Of a stretch of DNA of 64,000 bases, positions 34,792 to 43,735 are shown one piece after another. Location: the NCBI GenBank assembly GCA_963839645.1, contig CAWIVZ010000008.1, positions 868,001 through 932,000 of the forward strand, given 5' to 3'. Numbering within the stretch: the stretch's first letter is position 1; each line of letters opens with the position of its first letter. The stretch is from PALSA-911 sp963839645. Lineage in GTDB: Bacteria > Pseudomonadota > Alphaproteobacteria > Acetobacterales > Acetobacteraceae. Under the pieces are notes generated by a model, which made no database searches, was not told the origin of the DNA, and saw nothing but the letters and a program-made list of their open reading frames with translations. Position numbers and translations under genes: made by a program.

Positions 34792-36387
34792 TCAGGTGGG
34801 CGGAGGGTCGACACAGCCGGCGTCCTGGCGCTTGTAGACTTCCAGGCCATCGAAGCTGTCGATCAGCCGGTAGCGCGCCCAGGCCCGGGCAAAATCCTTG
34901 TCCGACGCGCTCAGCACGGCGATGTAGTTCACGCCCTCGCGCAGGTCGACGACCGCGAGGTCGGGGCAGCCGGTGACGAAATCCCGCGCGACCCAGTGGC
35001 GCACCGGAAATTCCTTCTCGGCCGCCGGGTCGAATTTCACCCGCCACAGCTCGCCCTTCAGCGCCCACATGGAGTCGAACCGCGAGGTCCAGCCGACGCC
35101 GGTGCTGTTCACGACGGGAAAGCCGAGCGCGATCCATTCGGAGAAGGCGATGTAGCGGCGGGCGTGGTTCTCCCGCACGATCTGTTCCAGGCGCATGACG
35201 GTGGAGTGCTCCGGCTGCACCGCGGCTTCCACGTCCGGCTCCAGCCGCTCGAAGGTGGTCACGGCGAAGACGGCGATCGCCGCCCCGGCCAGCAGCATCG
35301 GCAGCAGGCTGTTGCGCGGCTTGCCATGCGGCGCCGAGTGGCGATGCACGATCGCCGAGGTGATCCACAGGATCAGCGCCAGGATCGTCGTGATGGTCGC
35401 CGGCAGGCGGTGATAATACCAGTCCTTGCCGTCGATGAAGCACACCACGGTCGAGACCAGGGCGAACAGCACCAGCGTCAGCACCAGGTCGCGCTCGGGC
35501 AGCCAGCGCCGGCTCCAGAACCATAGCCCCAGCGCCACCAGCTGGCCGAGCAGCAGCCTTTGGCTATCGGCCAGCAGCTGCAGGAACGGCACGTCGGTGG
35601 CGCCGTAGAGCGCCAGGGCCAGCGGCACCGCGCGACGCAGGTAATTCGGGCAGAACAGCAGCACCGCGCCGCCATAGGTCGCCAGCGTGGCGGCCGCCAC
35701 CAGCGGCATCAGCCGGAACAGCGGCAGGCCACGCAGCAGCGCCAGCGCCTCCAGCACCACGAACACCGCGGCGTAGCGCGGCTTCAGGGCGCAGCCGAGG
35801 CCGGCCAGGACGCCCGCCGCCACGGCGATCGGCCAGGCCGGGCGATGCCCCCCGAGCGAGCGGGCGAACAGCACCAGATAGGGCAGACCGGCGGCCAGCA
35901 GCAGATGCTCGCGCTGGCCGAGTTCCATGCCCGGCACCGCCAGCAGCACGGTGCCCAGCGCGGCGAATACCGGCAGCCGGTCGGCGAACAGCCCATGCCT
36001 TGCATCGCTGGCATAGCCACGCAGCAGGCACGCGGCCCAGAAGCCGCAGCCCAGCACCGCGGTCATGAAGAACGGCATCGCCACCCGCTCCGGCTGGATG
36101 CCGAGCCAGGCGGCGATGCGAATCGGAATAGCGGAGATCCAGACGATCAGCGGCGGATTGACCTCGACGAGGTCGACATACAGTTCGCGCCCCGCCATCC
36201 AGCGCCGCGCGACATACAGCAGCCAGGCCACGTCGTCCTTCAGCGGCAGGCGCAGCACAGTAAACAGCACAATGCCGAGCGTCAGCAGCAGCAGAGCCGT
36301 GCTGGCCGCCGATACCGCTCGGCGGTTGTCGGACGAGGCAACGCGCGCGGCCGTGAGCTTCGTCGGCGAATTCAGTGGGCGAGACAT
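34792..36387 (-). CDS. Membrane glycosyltransferase-like protein (GT-C/ArnT-like)
   Basis: Polytopic inner-membrane protein, 531 residues, with about ten TM helices in the first 370 residues and a soluble C-terminal periplasmic part. Acidic residues in the first periplasmic loop (LKDDVAWLLYVARRW, then LYVDLVEVNPPLIVW) resemble the catalytic loop of GT-C enzymes such as ArnT or dolichyl-phosphate mannosyltransferases. It would use a lipid-linked sugar to modify surface glycans or lipids. Membership in a specific GT family is inference. Confidence 0.65.
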   Translation of the reverse strand: MSRPLNSPTKLTAARVASSDNRRAVSAASTALLLLTLGIVLFTVLRLPLKDDVAWLLYVARRWMAGRELYVDLVEVNPPLIVWISAIPIRIAAWLGIQPERVAMPFFMTAVLGCGFWAACLLRGYASDARHGLFADRLPVFAALGTVLLAVPGMELGQREHLLLAAGLPYLVLFARSLGGHRPAWPIAVAAGVLAGLGCALKPRYAAVFVVLEALALLRGLPLFRLMPLVAAATLATYGGAVLLFCPNYLRRAVPLALALYGATDVPFLQLLADSQRLLLGQLVALGLWFWSRRWLPERDLVLTLVLFALVSTVVCFIDGKDWYYHRLPATITTILALILWITSAIVHRHSAPHGKPRNSLLPMLLAGAAIAVFAVTTFERLEPDVEAAVQPEHSTVMRLEQIVRENHARRYIAFSEWIALGFPVVNSTGVGWTSRFDSMWALKGELWRVKFDPAAEKEFPVRHWVARDFVTGCPDLAVVDLREGVNYIAVLSASDKDFARAWARYRLIDSFDGLEVYKRQDAGCVDPPPT

Positions 36388-36635
36388 TGACCCTCGGTCA
36401 GCCGGAGCAAGCGAGTATTTTTATGTTTATGCCCGGCAACCTGGCGGGATCGGGCAGCGCAGAACGGCAAGTCCAGATCGGGAAGCTCCGGAACCCAGCA
36501 TTGTCCAACGCCCCCACAGACACGAGCACGCCATATAGAGAATGGAAGGGTGAAGCACATGTTAATGTTTTTTCAGTTCGACGTTTCGATCTGAAGGGAC
36601 CGTGCTTCAATAAAGCGGTCAAATAATGGCAGAAA

Positions 36636-36712
36636 TGGCGCGCCCGGAAAAACTCGAACTTCCAACCCCCAAATTCGTAGTCTGGTGCTCTATCCAATTG
36701 AGCTACGGGCGC
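36636..36712 (-). tRNA. tRNA-Arg (ACG)
   Basis: A full cloverleaf including an encoded CCA. Acceptor GCGCCCG pairs with CGGGCGC; the D-arm is GCTC-AATTGGATA-GAGC; the anticodon arm is CCAGA-CTACGAA-TTTGG with ACG at 34-36; the variable loop is GGGTT. The T-arm GGAAG-TTCGAGT-TTTTC is unusual: it contains two G-U pairs, including 53-61, where a G-C pair is almost invariant. A sequence error or a mildly degenerate gene is possible. It lies downstream of leuB. Confidence 0.85.
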
Positions 36713-36750
36713 AACCGAGGAGCGGCGGTGTAACCGAACCGTCGCCAGCC

Positions 36751-36777
36751 GGCAAGGGCTTATCTCCTCCCCTTGCC
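36751..36777 (-). terminator. Hairpin downstream of leuB
   Basis: GGCAAGGG (36751-36758) pairs with CCCTTGCC (36770-36777) around an 11-base loop, 30 bases past the leuB stop and upstream of the tRNA on the same strand. There is no U-tract. It could end or stabilise the leu transcript. Confidence 0.45.
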
Positions 36778-36806
36778 AAATAGCGGGTCCGTGCGGCGGG
36801 AATGGC

Positions 36807-37931
36807 TCATGCCGCCAGCTTGTCCAGTTCGCGCAGCAGCGCCTCGCCCATCACGGACGTGCCGACCTTGGCGGTGCCCGGCGCCATCACGTCCGCCGTG
36901 CGCAGGCCGCTCGCCAGCACGTTGGTGCAGGCGCGCTCGATCAGCGCCGCATCCTCCGTCATGTCGAAGGAATAGCGCAGCAGCATCGCGAAGCTGAGGA
37001 TTTGCGCCAGTGGATTGGCGATCCCCTTGCCGGCGATGTCCGGTGCCGAGCCGTGGATCGGCTCATACAGGGCATGGCGGCGCCCGGCGGCGTCGGGCGC
37101 CCCGAGCGTGGCCGACGGCAGCATGCCGAGGCTTCCGGTCAGCATGGAGGCCAGGTCGGACAGGATGTCGCCGAAGATGTTGGACGTGACGATCACATCG
37201 AACTGGCGCGGGTTACGCACCAGCTGCATGGCACAATTGTCCGCGTACATATGGGTCAGCTGCACGTCGGCGTATTCGCGCTGGTGCAGTGCGGTAACCG
37301 TCTGGCGCCAGAACAGGCCGGACTGCATCACGTTGGCCTTCTCGACCGAACACAGTTTCGCCACGCCGTCCTTGGCGCGCTTGCGGGCCAGTTCGAAGGC
37401 GACGCGCGAAACGCGCTCGATCTCGCTGGTGGTGTAGGTTTCGGTGTCGAAGCCACGCTTCTCGCCGTTGGGCAGGGTTTCCACGCCACGCGGCTCGCCG
37501 AAATAGATGCCGCCGGTGCTCTCGCGCACGATCATCAGGTCGAGGCCGCGGATCACGTCCGCCTTGAGCGTGGAGGCGTCCACCAGCGGGTCCAGCACGA
37601 TCGCCGGGCGCAGGTTGGCGAACAGGTCGAGCTCCTTGCGCAGCCGCAGGATGGCGATCTCCGGGCGCATGTCGAAGCCGAGCTTGTCCCATTTAGGCCC
37701 GCCGACGGAGCCGAACAGGATGGCATCCGTGGCGCGCGCCTTCTCCATCGTCTCGTCGGTGATGGGGGTGCCGCGCGCGTCGATCGAGGCGCCGCCGGCG
37801 AGGTCCTCGGACACGTCGAACGACACCATGCGCCGGCGGTCCATCCAGTCGATGACGCGGCGCACCTCGCGCATGACCTCGGGGCCGATGCCGTCGCCGG
37901 GAAGGATCAGGAGTTTCTTGTTCGACGGCAT
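36807..37931 (-). CDS. leuB: 3-isopropylmalate dehydrogenase
   Basis: NAD-dependent oxidative decarboxylation of 3-isopropylmalate in leucine biosynthesis, cytoplasmic dimer. 374 residues. N-terminal KLLILPGDGIGPEVMREV, substrate-binding arginines in LRLRKELDLFANLRP, and the metal/NAD motif NIFGDILSDLASMLTGSLGMLPSATLG are all present. It is the last gene of leuC-leuD-leuB and lies 18 bases after leuD. Confidence 0.96.
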   Translation of the reverse strand: MPSNKKLLILPGDGIGPEVMREVRRVIDWMDRRRMVSFDVSEDLAGGASIDARGTPITDETMEKARATDAILFGSVGGPKWDKLGFDMRPEIAILRLRKELDLFANLRPAIVLDPLVDASTLKADVIRGLDLMIVRESTGGIYFGEPRGVETLPNGEKRGFDTETYTTSEIERVSRVAFELARKRAKDGVAKLCSVEKANVMQSGLFWRQTVTALHQREYADVQLTHMYADNCAMQLVRNPRQFDVIVTSNIFGDILSDLASMLTGSLGMLPSATLGAPDAAGRRHALYEPIHGSAPDIAGKGIANPLAQILSFAMLLRYSFDMTEDAALIERACTNVLASGLRTADVMAPGTAKVGTSVMGEALLRELDKLAA

Positions 37932-37949
37932 TTCGATTGTCCTGTTGTT

Positions 37950-38573
37950 TCAGACGCCGGTAATCGCCGGCAGCCAGGGCTGGTTGGCGTGACGCTGCGC
38001 TTCATACTGGTCGATCTCGGTCGCGTGCTGCAGCGTCTGGCCGATATCATCGAGGCCATTCAGCAGCAGATGCTTGCGGAACGGGTCGATCTCGAACGGG
38101 ATTTCCTCACCATTGGGGCGGACGACGACCTGGCGGGCGAGGTCCACGGTGATGCGCGCATTGCCGCCCATGCGGCTGTCTTCCATCAGCGGTTCGCAGA
38201 TATGGCGCGGCAGGCGGATCGGCAGGATGCCGTTCTTGAAGCAGTTGGTGTGGAAGATGTCGGCAAAATCGGGAGCGATGATGCAGCGGATGCCGAAATC
38301 CAGCAGCGCCCAGGGCGCGTGCTCGCGCGACGAGCCGCAGCCGAAATTCTCAAACGCGATCAGGATTTCGGCTTTTCGGTACGGTTCCTGATTGAGCACG
38401 AAATCGGGACGTTCCTTGCCTTCGGAATCATAGCGCAGCGTGTCGAACAGGTGCACGCCGAGGCCGGTGCGCTTGATGGTCTTCAGGAAGCGTGCCGGAA
38501 TGACCTTGTCGGTGTCGATATTGGCCAGCGGCAGCGCCGCGGCGACGCCGGTGGTGGTGGTGAATTTTTCCAT
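37950..38573 (-). CDS. leuD: 3-isopropylmalate dehydratase small subunit
   Basis: Small subunit of the isopropylmalate isomerase, 207 residues. The N-terminus MEKFTTTTGVAAALPLANIDTDKVIPARFL and the swivelling-domain motif FENFGCGSSREHAPWALLDFGI are typical. It associates with LeuC to interconvert 2- and 3-isopropylmalate. It follows leuC by 12 bases. Confidence 0.96.
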   Translation of the reverse strand: MEKFTTTTGVAAALPLANIDTDKVIPARFLKTIKRTGLGVHLFDTLRYDSEGKERPDFVLNQEPYRKAEILIAFENFGCGSSREHAPWALLDFGIRCIIAPDFADIFHTNCFKNGILPIRLPRHICEPLMEDSRMGGNARITVDLARQVVVRPNGEEIPFEIDPFRKHLLLNGLDDIGQTLQHATEIDQYEAQRHANQPWLPAITGV

Positions 38574-38585
38574 CGTTTCCTCCCC

Positions 38586-40004
38586 TCAGCCGAGCGTGCG
38601 AACGTCGGTCAGCTTCCCCGTGACCGCGGCGGCGGCGGCCATTGCCGGCGAGCATAGATGCGTGCGCCCGCCGATGCCCTGGCGGCCCTCGAAATTGCGG
38701 TTCGACGTGCTGGCGCAGCGCTGGCCCGGCGTCAGCTTGTCCGGGTTCATGCCGAGGCACATCGAGCAGCACGGATCGCGCCATTCGAAACCGGCTTCGA
38801 GCAGGATCGCTGCCAGGCCTTCCTGCTCGGCCTGCTTCTTGACCAGACCGGAGCCGGGCACCACCAGCGCCTGCACGCCCGGGGCGACCTTGCGGCCCTT
38901 GGCGATCGCGGCGGCAGCGCGGATGTCCTCGATCCGGCCATTGGTGCAGCTGCCGATGAACACGACGTCGATCGGCAGGCTATCCAGCCGCTGACCCGGC
39001 GTCAGGCCCATATACTGGACCATGCGCTCGAGCTGGGCGCGCATGCCCTCGTCGGTTTCGTTGGTCGGGTCAGGCACGGTGCCGTTGATCGGCACCACGG
39101 CTTCCGGGTTGGTTCCCCAGGTAACCATCGGCGCAATGCCCGGCGCCTCGATCTCGACCACGGTGTCATAATGCGCACCGGCATCCGATGGCAGCGTGCG
39201 CCAGTATTCCACCGCCCGGTCGAACGCCTCGCCCTTCGGGGCGTATTCGCGGCCCTTGATATAGGCGAAGGTGGTTTCATCCGGCGCGATCAAACCGGCG
39301 CGCGCGCCGGCCTCGATCGACATGTTGCAGACGGTCATGCGCCCGGCCATGTCCAGGCCGCGGATCGCCTCGCCGGCATATTCGATCACATGGCCGTTGC
39401 CGCCGGCGGTGCCGATCTGGCCGATGATCGCCAGCACCAGATCCTTCGCGGTCACGCCGGCGCCGAGCTTGCCGTTCACCTGCACCAGCATGTTCTTCGC
39501 CGGCTTCTGCAGCAGGCTCTGCGTCGCCATCACGTGCTCGACCTCGGACGTGCCGATGCCGAACGCCAGCGCGCCCATCGCCCCGTGGGTGGAGGTATGG
39601 CTGTCGCCGCAGACAATGGTCGTGCCCGGCAGGGAGATCCCCAGCTCCGGGCCGATGATGTGCACGATGCCCTGGCGGTCATCCAGGATCGGGATATAGG
39701 GCACGCCGAACTCGACGACGTTGCGCTCCAGGGTTTCCACCTGGATGCGGCTGTCCTCTTCCTTGATGTCCGCTGGCCGCCGCGATCCCACGGTGGGGAT
39801 GTTGTGATCGGCCACCGCGATCGTCGCGTCGGGGCGGCGCAGCTTGCGCCCGGCCAGCCGCAGCCCCTCGAAGGCCTGCGGGCTGGTCACCTCATGCACG
39901 AGATGCCGGTCGATGTAGAGGATGGCGGTGCCATCCCCGAGTTGCTCCACGACGTGGCTGTCCCAGATCTTGTCGAACAGCGTTCTTGGTGCGGTACCGG
40001 TCAT
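38586..40004 (-). CDS. leuC: 3-isopropylmalate dehydratase large subunit
   Basis: Aconitase-family 4Fe-4S dehydratase, 472 residues. Cluster cysteines lie in FIGSCTNGRIEDIR and CCSMCLGMNPDKL. The start MTGTAPRTLFDKIWDSHVV and the THGAMGALAFGIGTSEVEHV segment are typical. It begins 40 bases after rplS, so the leu genes may be transcribed partly by read-through from the ribosomal block. Confidence 0.96.
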   Translation of the reverse strand: MTGTAPRTLFDKIWDSHVVEQLGDGTAILYIDRHLVHEVTSPQAFEGLRLAGRKLRRPDATIAVADHNIPTVGSRRPADIKEEDSRIQVETLERNVVEFGVPYIPILDDRQGIVHIIGPELGISLPGTTIVCGDSHTSTHGAMGALAFGIGTSEVEHVMATQSLLQKPAKNMLVQVNGKLGAGVTAKDLVLAIIGQIGTAGGNGHVIEYAGEAIRGLDMAGRMTVCNMSIEAGARAGLIAPDETTFAYIKGREYAPKGEAFDRAVEYWRTLPSDAGAHYDTVVEIEAPGIAPMVTWGTNPEAVVPINGTVPDPTNETDEGMRAQLERMVQYMGLTPGQRLDSLPIDVVFIGSCTNGRIEDIRAAAAIAKGRKVAPGVQALVVPGSGLVKKQAEQEGLAAILLEAGFEWRDPCCSMCLGMNPDKLTPGQRCASTSNRNFEGRQGIGGRTHLCSPAMAAAAAVTGKLTDVRTLG

Positions 40005-40044
40005 CTCGTTTTCTCCCTCTTTATCCAGTCAAGCCCGGCCGGCC

Positions 40045-40464
40045 TTATTCGGCGGCAGGGGCCTCCGCTTTCGCCGCGGCGGGCGTGCCCGTCACCGGCA
40101 CCACCACGCGCGCCTTCTCGGCGATGCGCGCGGACTTGCCCGAGCGGCCCCGCAGATAATACAGCTTCGCGCGGCGCACATCACCGCGGCGTACCACGGC
40201 GATTTCCGCGATGGTCGGCGCATACAGCGGGAACACGCGCTCCACGCCCTCGCCGTAGCTGATCTTGCGCACGGTGAAGTTGCTGTTCAGGCCCTTGTTG
40301 GATCGCGCGATGCAGACGCCCTCGAAGTTCTGCACGCGGGAGCGCTCGCCCTCGACCACCTTCACCGCCACGCGCAGCGTGTCGCCGGGGGCGAAGTCGG
40401 GCACCGCGCGCAGCGCGCTCAGGCGGGCGATCTCTTCGGCTTCGTATTGCTGGATGATGTTCAT
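40045..40464 (-). CDS. rplS: 50S ribosomal protein L19
   Basis: L19, at the 30S-50S interface. The core FAPGDTLRVAVKVVEGERSRVQNFEGVCIARSNKGLNSNFTVRKISYGEGVERVFPLY is characteristic. Length 139, with a short alanine/glutamate-rich C-terminal extension beyond the core (about residue 120). The start MNIIQQYEAEEIARL is normal. It follows trmD by 24 bases in the standard rpsP-rimM-trmD-rplS order. Confidence 0.96.
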   Translation of the reverse strand: MNIIQQYEAEEIARLSALRAVPDFAPGDTLRVAVKVVEGERSRVQNFEGVCIARSNKGLNSNFTVRKISYGEGVERVFPLYAPTIAEIAVVRRGDVRRAKLYYLRGRSGKSARIAEKARVVVPVTGTPAAAKAEAPAAE

Positions 40465-40488
40465 GGTTCTGTCCTCTGTCCTGATCCC

Positions 40489-41268
40489 TTAAGGCGCGGC
40501 TGCCCGAGTGGCAACCGATGCCTGATTTGCAAAAACTGTCTGCCCGCCCCCGGCCTTGTCGCCTTCGGGTCGAGCCACGTAGCGTGCCCACAGATCGGGC
40601 CGGCGCTCGCGCGTGATCTTCTCCGCCTGCGACTGCCGCCAGGCCGCGACCGCGCCATGGTCGCCCGACAGCAGCACCGCCGGCACGCAGCGCCCCTGCC
40701 ACTCGGCCGGGCGGGTGTAGTGCGGGTATTCCAGCAGCTCGCCGTGATGGCGGGGGGAGAAGCTTTCCTCCACGGCACTTTCGGCCGCGCCCATCACGCC
40801 GGGCAACAGCCGCACGCAGGCATCCAGCAGCACCAGCGCCGCGAGCTCGCCGCCCGACAGCACATAGTCGCCGATGGAGATCTCCTCCCAGTCACGGGCC
40901 TCGATGGCGCGCTGATCGACGCCCTCGTAGCGACCGCACAGCAGCACCACGCCGGGTCCGGCGGCGAACCGCCGCGCATCCGCCTGGGTGAATGGCCGGC
41001 CCCTGGGCGTCAGAAACACCCTGGGGCGATCATCCGCCACCGACGCATAGGCCGCATCGACGACATCCGCCCGCAGCACCATGCCCGCCCCGCCGCCGAA
41101 CGGCGTGTCGTCCACGGTGCGATGCCTGTCGGTCGCGAAGTCGCGGATCTGCACCGCGTCCAGCGACCACAGTCCGGACTCCATCGCCCGCCCGGCCAGC
41201 GACTGCCCGAGCGGACCCGGAAACATTTCCGGGAACAGCGTCAGCACCGATGCGCGCCAGGCACTCAT
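40489..41268 (-). CDS. trmD: tRNA (guanine37-N1)-methyltransferase
   Basis: SPOUT-class methyltransferase forming m1G37 in tRNAs, which prevents frameshifting during translation. 259 residues. The knotted active site motifs are PFGGGAGMVLRADVV near residue 57, VLLCGRYEGVDQRAIE and EISIGDYVLSGGELAALVLLDACVRLLPGV. The start overlaps the rimM stop by 4 bases, giving translational coupling. Confidence 0.96.
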   Translation of the reverse strand: MSAWRASVLTLFPEMFPGPLGQSLAGRAMESGLWSLDAVQIRDFATDRHRTVDDTPFGGGAGMVLRADVVDAAYASVADDRPRVFLTPRGRPFTQADARRFAAGPGVVLLCGRYEGVDQRAIEARDWEEISIGDYVLSGGELAALVLLDACVRLLPGVMGAAESAVEESFSPRHHGELLEYPHYTRPAEWQGRCVPAVLLSGDHGAVAAWRQSQAEKITRERRPDLWARYVARPEGDKAGGGQTVFANQASVATRAAAP

Positions 41269-41804
41269 TCGGCGGCTTCCGAGCGTTCGGGCACGACGAT
41301 CTCGTCCGGCGGGTTCACCACCAGACGGCCGGCGGCCAGGTCCACTTCCGGCACCGCCGCGCGGGTGAACGGGACCAGCAGGCTGTCGCCGCCTTCGCGC
41401 GCGATCTCCAGGCTGGTGCCGGCGCCATAGTCATGCACCACCGCCACCCGGCCAAGCGGCGCGCCGGCCGTGTCCACCGCGGCGATGCCGATCAGGTCGG
41501 CGAGGTAGAACTCGTCCTCCCCGGCCGGCGGCAGCTTGTCGCGCGCGATGTAGAGGCGGGTGTTGGTCAGCCGCGCGGCCGCCTCGCGGTCGGCAACCTT
41601 CACCGCCCGCCCGGCCACGATCTCGCTCACCTCGGCCACGCCCTCGGCACGCCAGGACAGCGCGAATTCCCGCCCCTTCGCGTCGGAGAGCACTCCGTAC
41701 GCGATCAGGTCGTCGGGATCGGCGGTATAGCTCGTGACATGCACGAGCCCGCGCACACCGTGCGGCCGGCCGATAACCCCCAGCAGGATGTTGCTGTCCG
41801 GCAT
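41265..41804 (-). CDS. rimM: 16S rRNA-processing protein RimM
   Basis: 30S maturation factor, 179 residues. The N-terminal RimM domain (ILLGVIGRPHGVRGLVHVTSYTADP) is followed by a PRC-barrel (FYLADLIGIAAVDTAGAPLGRVAVVHDYGAGTSLEI). It acts on the 30S head with ribosomal protein S19. It lies 7 bases after rpsP and overlaps trmD. Confidence 0.94.
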   Translation of the reverse strand: MPDSNILLGVIGRPHGVRGLVHVTSYTADPDDLIAYGVLSDAKGREFALSWRAEGVAEVSEIVAGRAVKVADREAAARLTNTRLYIARDKLPPAGEDEFYLADLIGIAAVDTAGAPLGRVAVVHDYGAGTSLEIAREGGDSLLVPFTRAAVPEVDLAAGRLVVNPPDEIVVPERSEAAE

Positions 41805-41811
41805 TGGCTAC

Positions 41812-42153
41812 CTAGCCAGCGGCCGCCGCGGCGGCCTTGGCGCGTTCCTGCGCCTTCTTCTTCGGCGCGGACTGCAGCGGCTGCTCGCGATACGCGGGCA
41901 TCGGCGCCAGGCCGGCCTTGCCGAGGAAGCGCGCCACGCGGTCGGTGGCGACGGCGCCCTGGCTCATCCAATGGGTGATGCGCTCGCCCTGCAGGCGAAT
42001 CCGGTCCGCGTGCTCGGCCGGCAGCATCGGGTTGTAGCTGCCGACGCGCTCGATGAAACGGCCGTCGCGCGGGCTGCGGCTGTCGGCGATGACGATGTGG
42101 TAGTACGGACGCTTCTTCGCACCCGCGCGGGCAAGCCTGATCTTGAGACCCAT
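41812..42153 (-). CDS. rpsP: 30S ribosomal protein S16
   Basis: S16, 113 residues. The start MGLKIRLARAGAKKRPYYHIVIADSRSPRDGRFIERVGSYNPM is diagnostic. A lysine/alanine-rich tail beyond residue 90 is normal for alphaproteobacteria. It lies 38 bases after ffh and opens the ribosomal block. Confidence 0.96.
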   Translation of the reverse strand: MGLKIRLARAGAKKRPYYHIVIADSRSPRDGRFIERVGSYNPMLPAEHADRIRLQGERITHWMSQGAVATDRVARFLGKAGLAPMPAYREQPLQSAPKKKAQERAKAAAAAAG

Positions 42154-42191
42154 CTTCTAGCTTCTCCTGAGAAATTGGTCGGTTGTTCGGT

Positions 42192-43574
42192 TCAGAACGG
42201 CCGGCGACCGCCGCCCGGCATCCCTTTCGGCATCAGAGCGGACAGGCCTTGGCGCATCAGCCCCTTCTGCCCCATCTTGCTCATCTTCTTCATCATCGTG
42301 GACATGTCGTCGAACTGCTTCAGCAGCTTGTTGACTTCCTGCACCGATGTGCCGGACCCCGCCGCGATCCGCTTCTTGCGGCTCGCCTTCAGGATGTCCG
42401 GGTTGCGTTTTTCCTTGATCGTCATCGACGAAATGATCGCCGCCTGACGCTTCAGGATCGCGGTGTCCAGATTGGCGTCCGCCATCTGCGCCTTCACCTT
42501 CGAAATCCCCGGCAGCATGCCGAGAATGCCGGAAATGCTGCCCATCTTGCCGATCTGCTTCAGCTGGCTGGCATAGTCCTCCAGGTCGAAGGTGCCCTTC
42601 GCCATCTTCTTGGCGAGCTTTTCGGCTTCCGCCTGATCGATGGTCTCGGCCGCGCGCTCCACCAGGCCGACAATGTCGCCCATGCCCAGGATGCGGCCGG
42701 CGACGCGCTCGGGGTGGAAATCCTCCAGCGCATCGAGCTTCTCGCCGGTGCCGGTCAGCTTGATCGGCGCGCCGGTGATCGCGCGCATGGAAAGCGCCGC
42801 GCCGCCGCGGGCATCGCCGTCCATCCGCGTCATCACGATGCCGGTGACACCCAGCGCCTCGTTGAATGCCTTCGCGGTATTCACCGCGTCCTGGCCGGTC
42901 ATCGCATCGACCACCAGCAGCGTCTCCGCCGGATTGGTGGCGTCGCGGATTTCCTTCACTTCCGCCATCAGCGCTTCGTCGATCGACAGGCGCCCGGCGG
43001 TATCGAGGATCACGACGTCGAACACCTCGCGCCGCGCCGTGTCCATCGCGCGCCGGGCGATCTGCACCGGCGACTGGAAGGGAATGATCTCCAGGCTGGC
43101 CACGCCGGCCCGTTCGGCGAGTTGCTGGAGTTGCAACTGCGCGGCCGGGCGCTGGGTGTCCAGGCTGGCCAGCAGCACCTTTTTCCGTTGCTTGTCCTTC
43201 AGCCTGAGCGCCAGCTTGCCGGCCGTGGTGGTCTTGCCCGAGCCTTGCAGGCCGGCCATCAGGATGGCGACCGGCGGAACCGCGTTCAGGTTGATCTCGA
43301 CCGCGCCGGCGCCGCCCAACGCCTCGATCAGCGCGTCGTTGACGATCTTGACGACCTGCTGGCCCGGCGAGACCGAGCGCAGGACCTCGACGCCGACGGC
43401 GCGTTCGCGCACCTTGGCGATGAAATCGCGCACCACTTCCAGCGCGACGTCGGCCTCCAGCAGCGCCAGGCGAACCTCGCGCAGCGCCTCGGTGACGTCG
43501 GCTTCGCTCAGCGCGCCCCGGCGGCGCAGCTTGTCGAAGACCCCGGATAGCTTGTCGGATAGCGCCTCGAACAC
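42192..43574 (-). CDS. ffh: Signal recognition particle protein Ffh
   Basis: SRP54 GTPase, 460 residues, which binds 4.5S RNA and signal sequences and docks with FtsY. The N domain (residues 1-90) precedes the G domain, with the P-loop GLQGSGKTTTAGKLA near residue 107, DTAGR and TRMDGDARGGAAL. The C-terminal M domain is methionine-rich (MSTMMKKMSKMGQKGLMRQGL). It heads the ffh-rpsP-rimM-trmD-rplS set. Confidence 0.97.
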   Translation of the reverse strand: MFEALSDKLSGVFDKLRRRGALSEADVTEALREVRLALLEADVALEVVRDFIAKVRERAVGVEVLRSVSPGQQVVKIVNDALIEALGGAGAVEINLNAVPPVAILMAGLQGSGKTTTAGKLALRLKDKQRKKVLLASLDTQRPAAQLQLQQLAERAGVASLEIIPFQSPVQIARRAMDTARREVFDVVILDTAGRLSIDEALMAEVKEIRDATNPAETLLVVDAMTGQDAVNTAKAFNEALGVTGIVMTRMDGDARGGAALSMRAITGAPIKLTGTGEKLDALEDFHPERVAGRILGMGDIVGLVERAAETIDQAEAEKLAKKMAKGTFDLEDYASQLKQIGKMGSISGILGMLPGISKVKAQMADANLDTAILKRQAAIISSMTIKEKRNPDILKASRKKRIAAGSGTSVQEVNKLLKQFDDMSTMMKKMSKMGQKGLMRQGLSALMPKGMPGGGRRPF

Positions 43575-43735
43575 GATCGAACCCTCAAACGCAAATTACG
43601 CCGCTGCGCGAACCCTCGCGGAGCGGCGGAGCCCCCGCGTCAGGCGGGGACCGGGTGATTGGATCACTCGGATGCGGGGCTTATGGGCAAACCCGCCTAC
43701 AAAGTCAACAAACGCCCGGTCCATCCGCACGCCCT

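Noticed and set aside
36388..36635. Small ORFs in the gap between the membrane GT-like gene and the tRNA
   Set aside because: No Shine-Dalgarno with a plausible coding pattern; the short frames lack any family-like feature.
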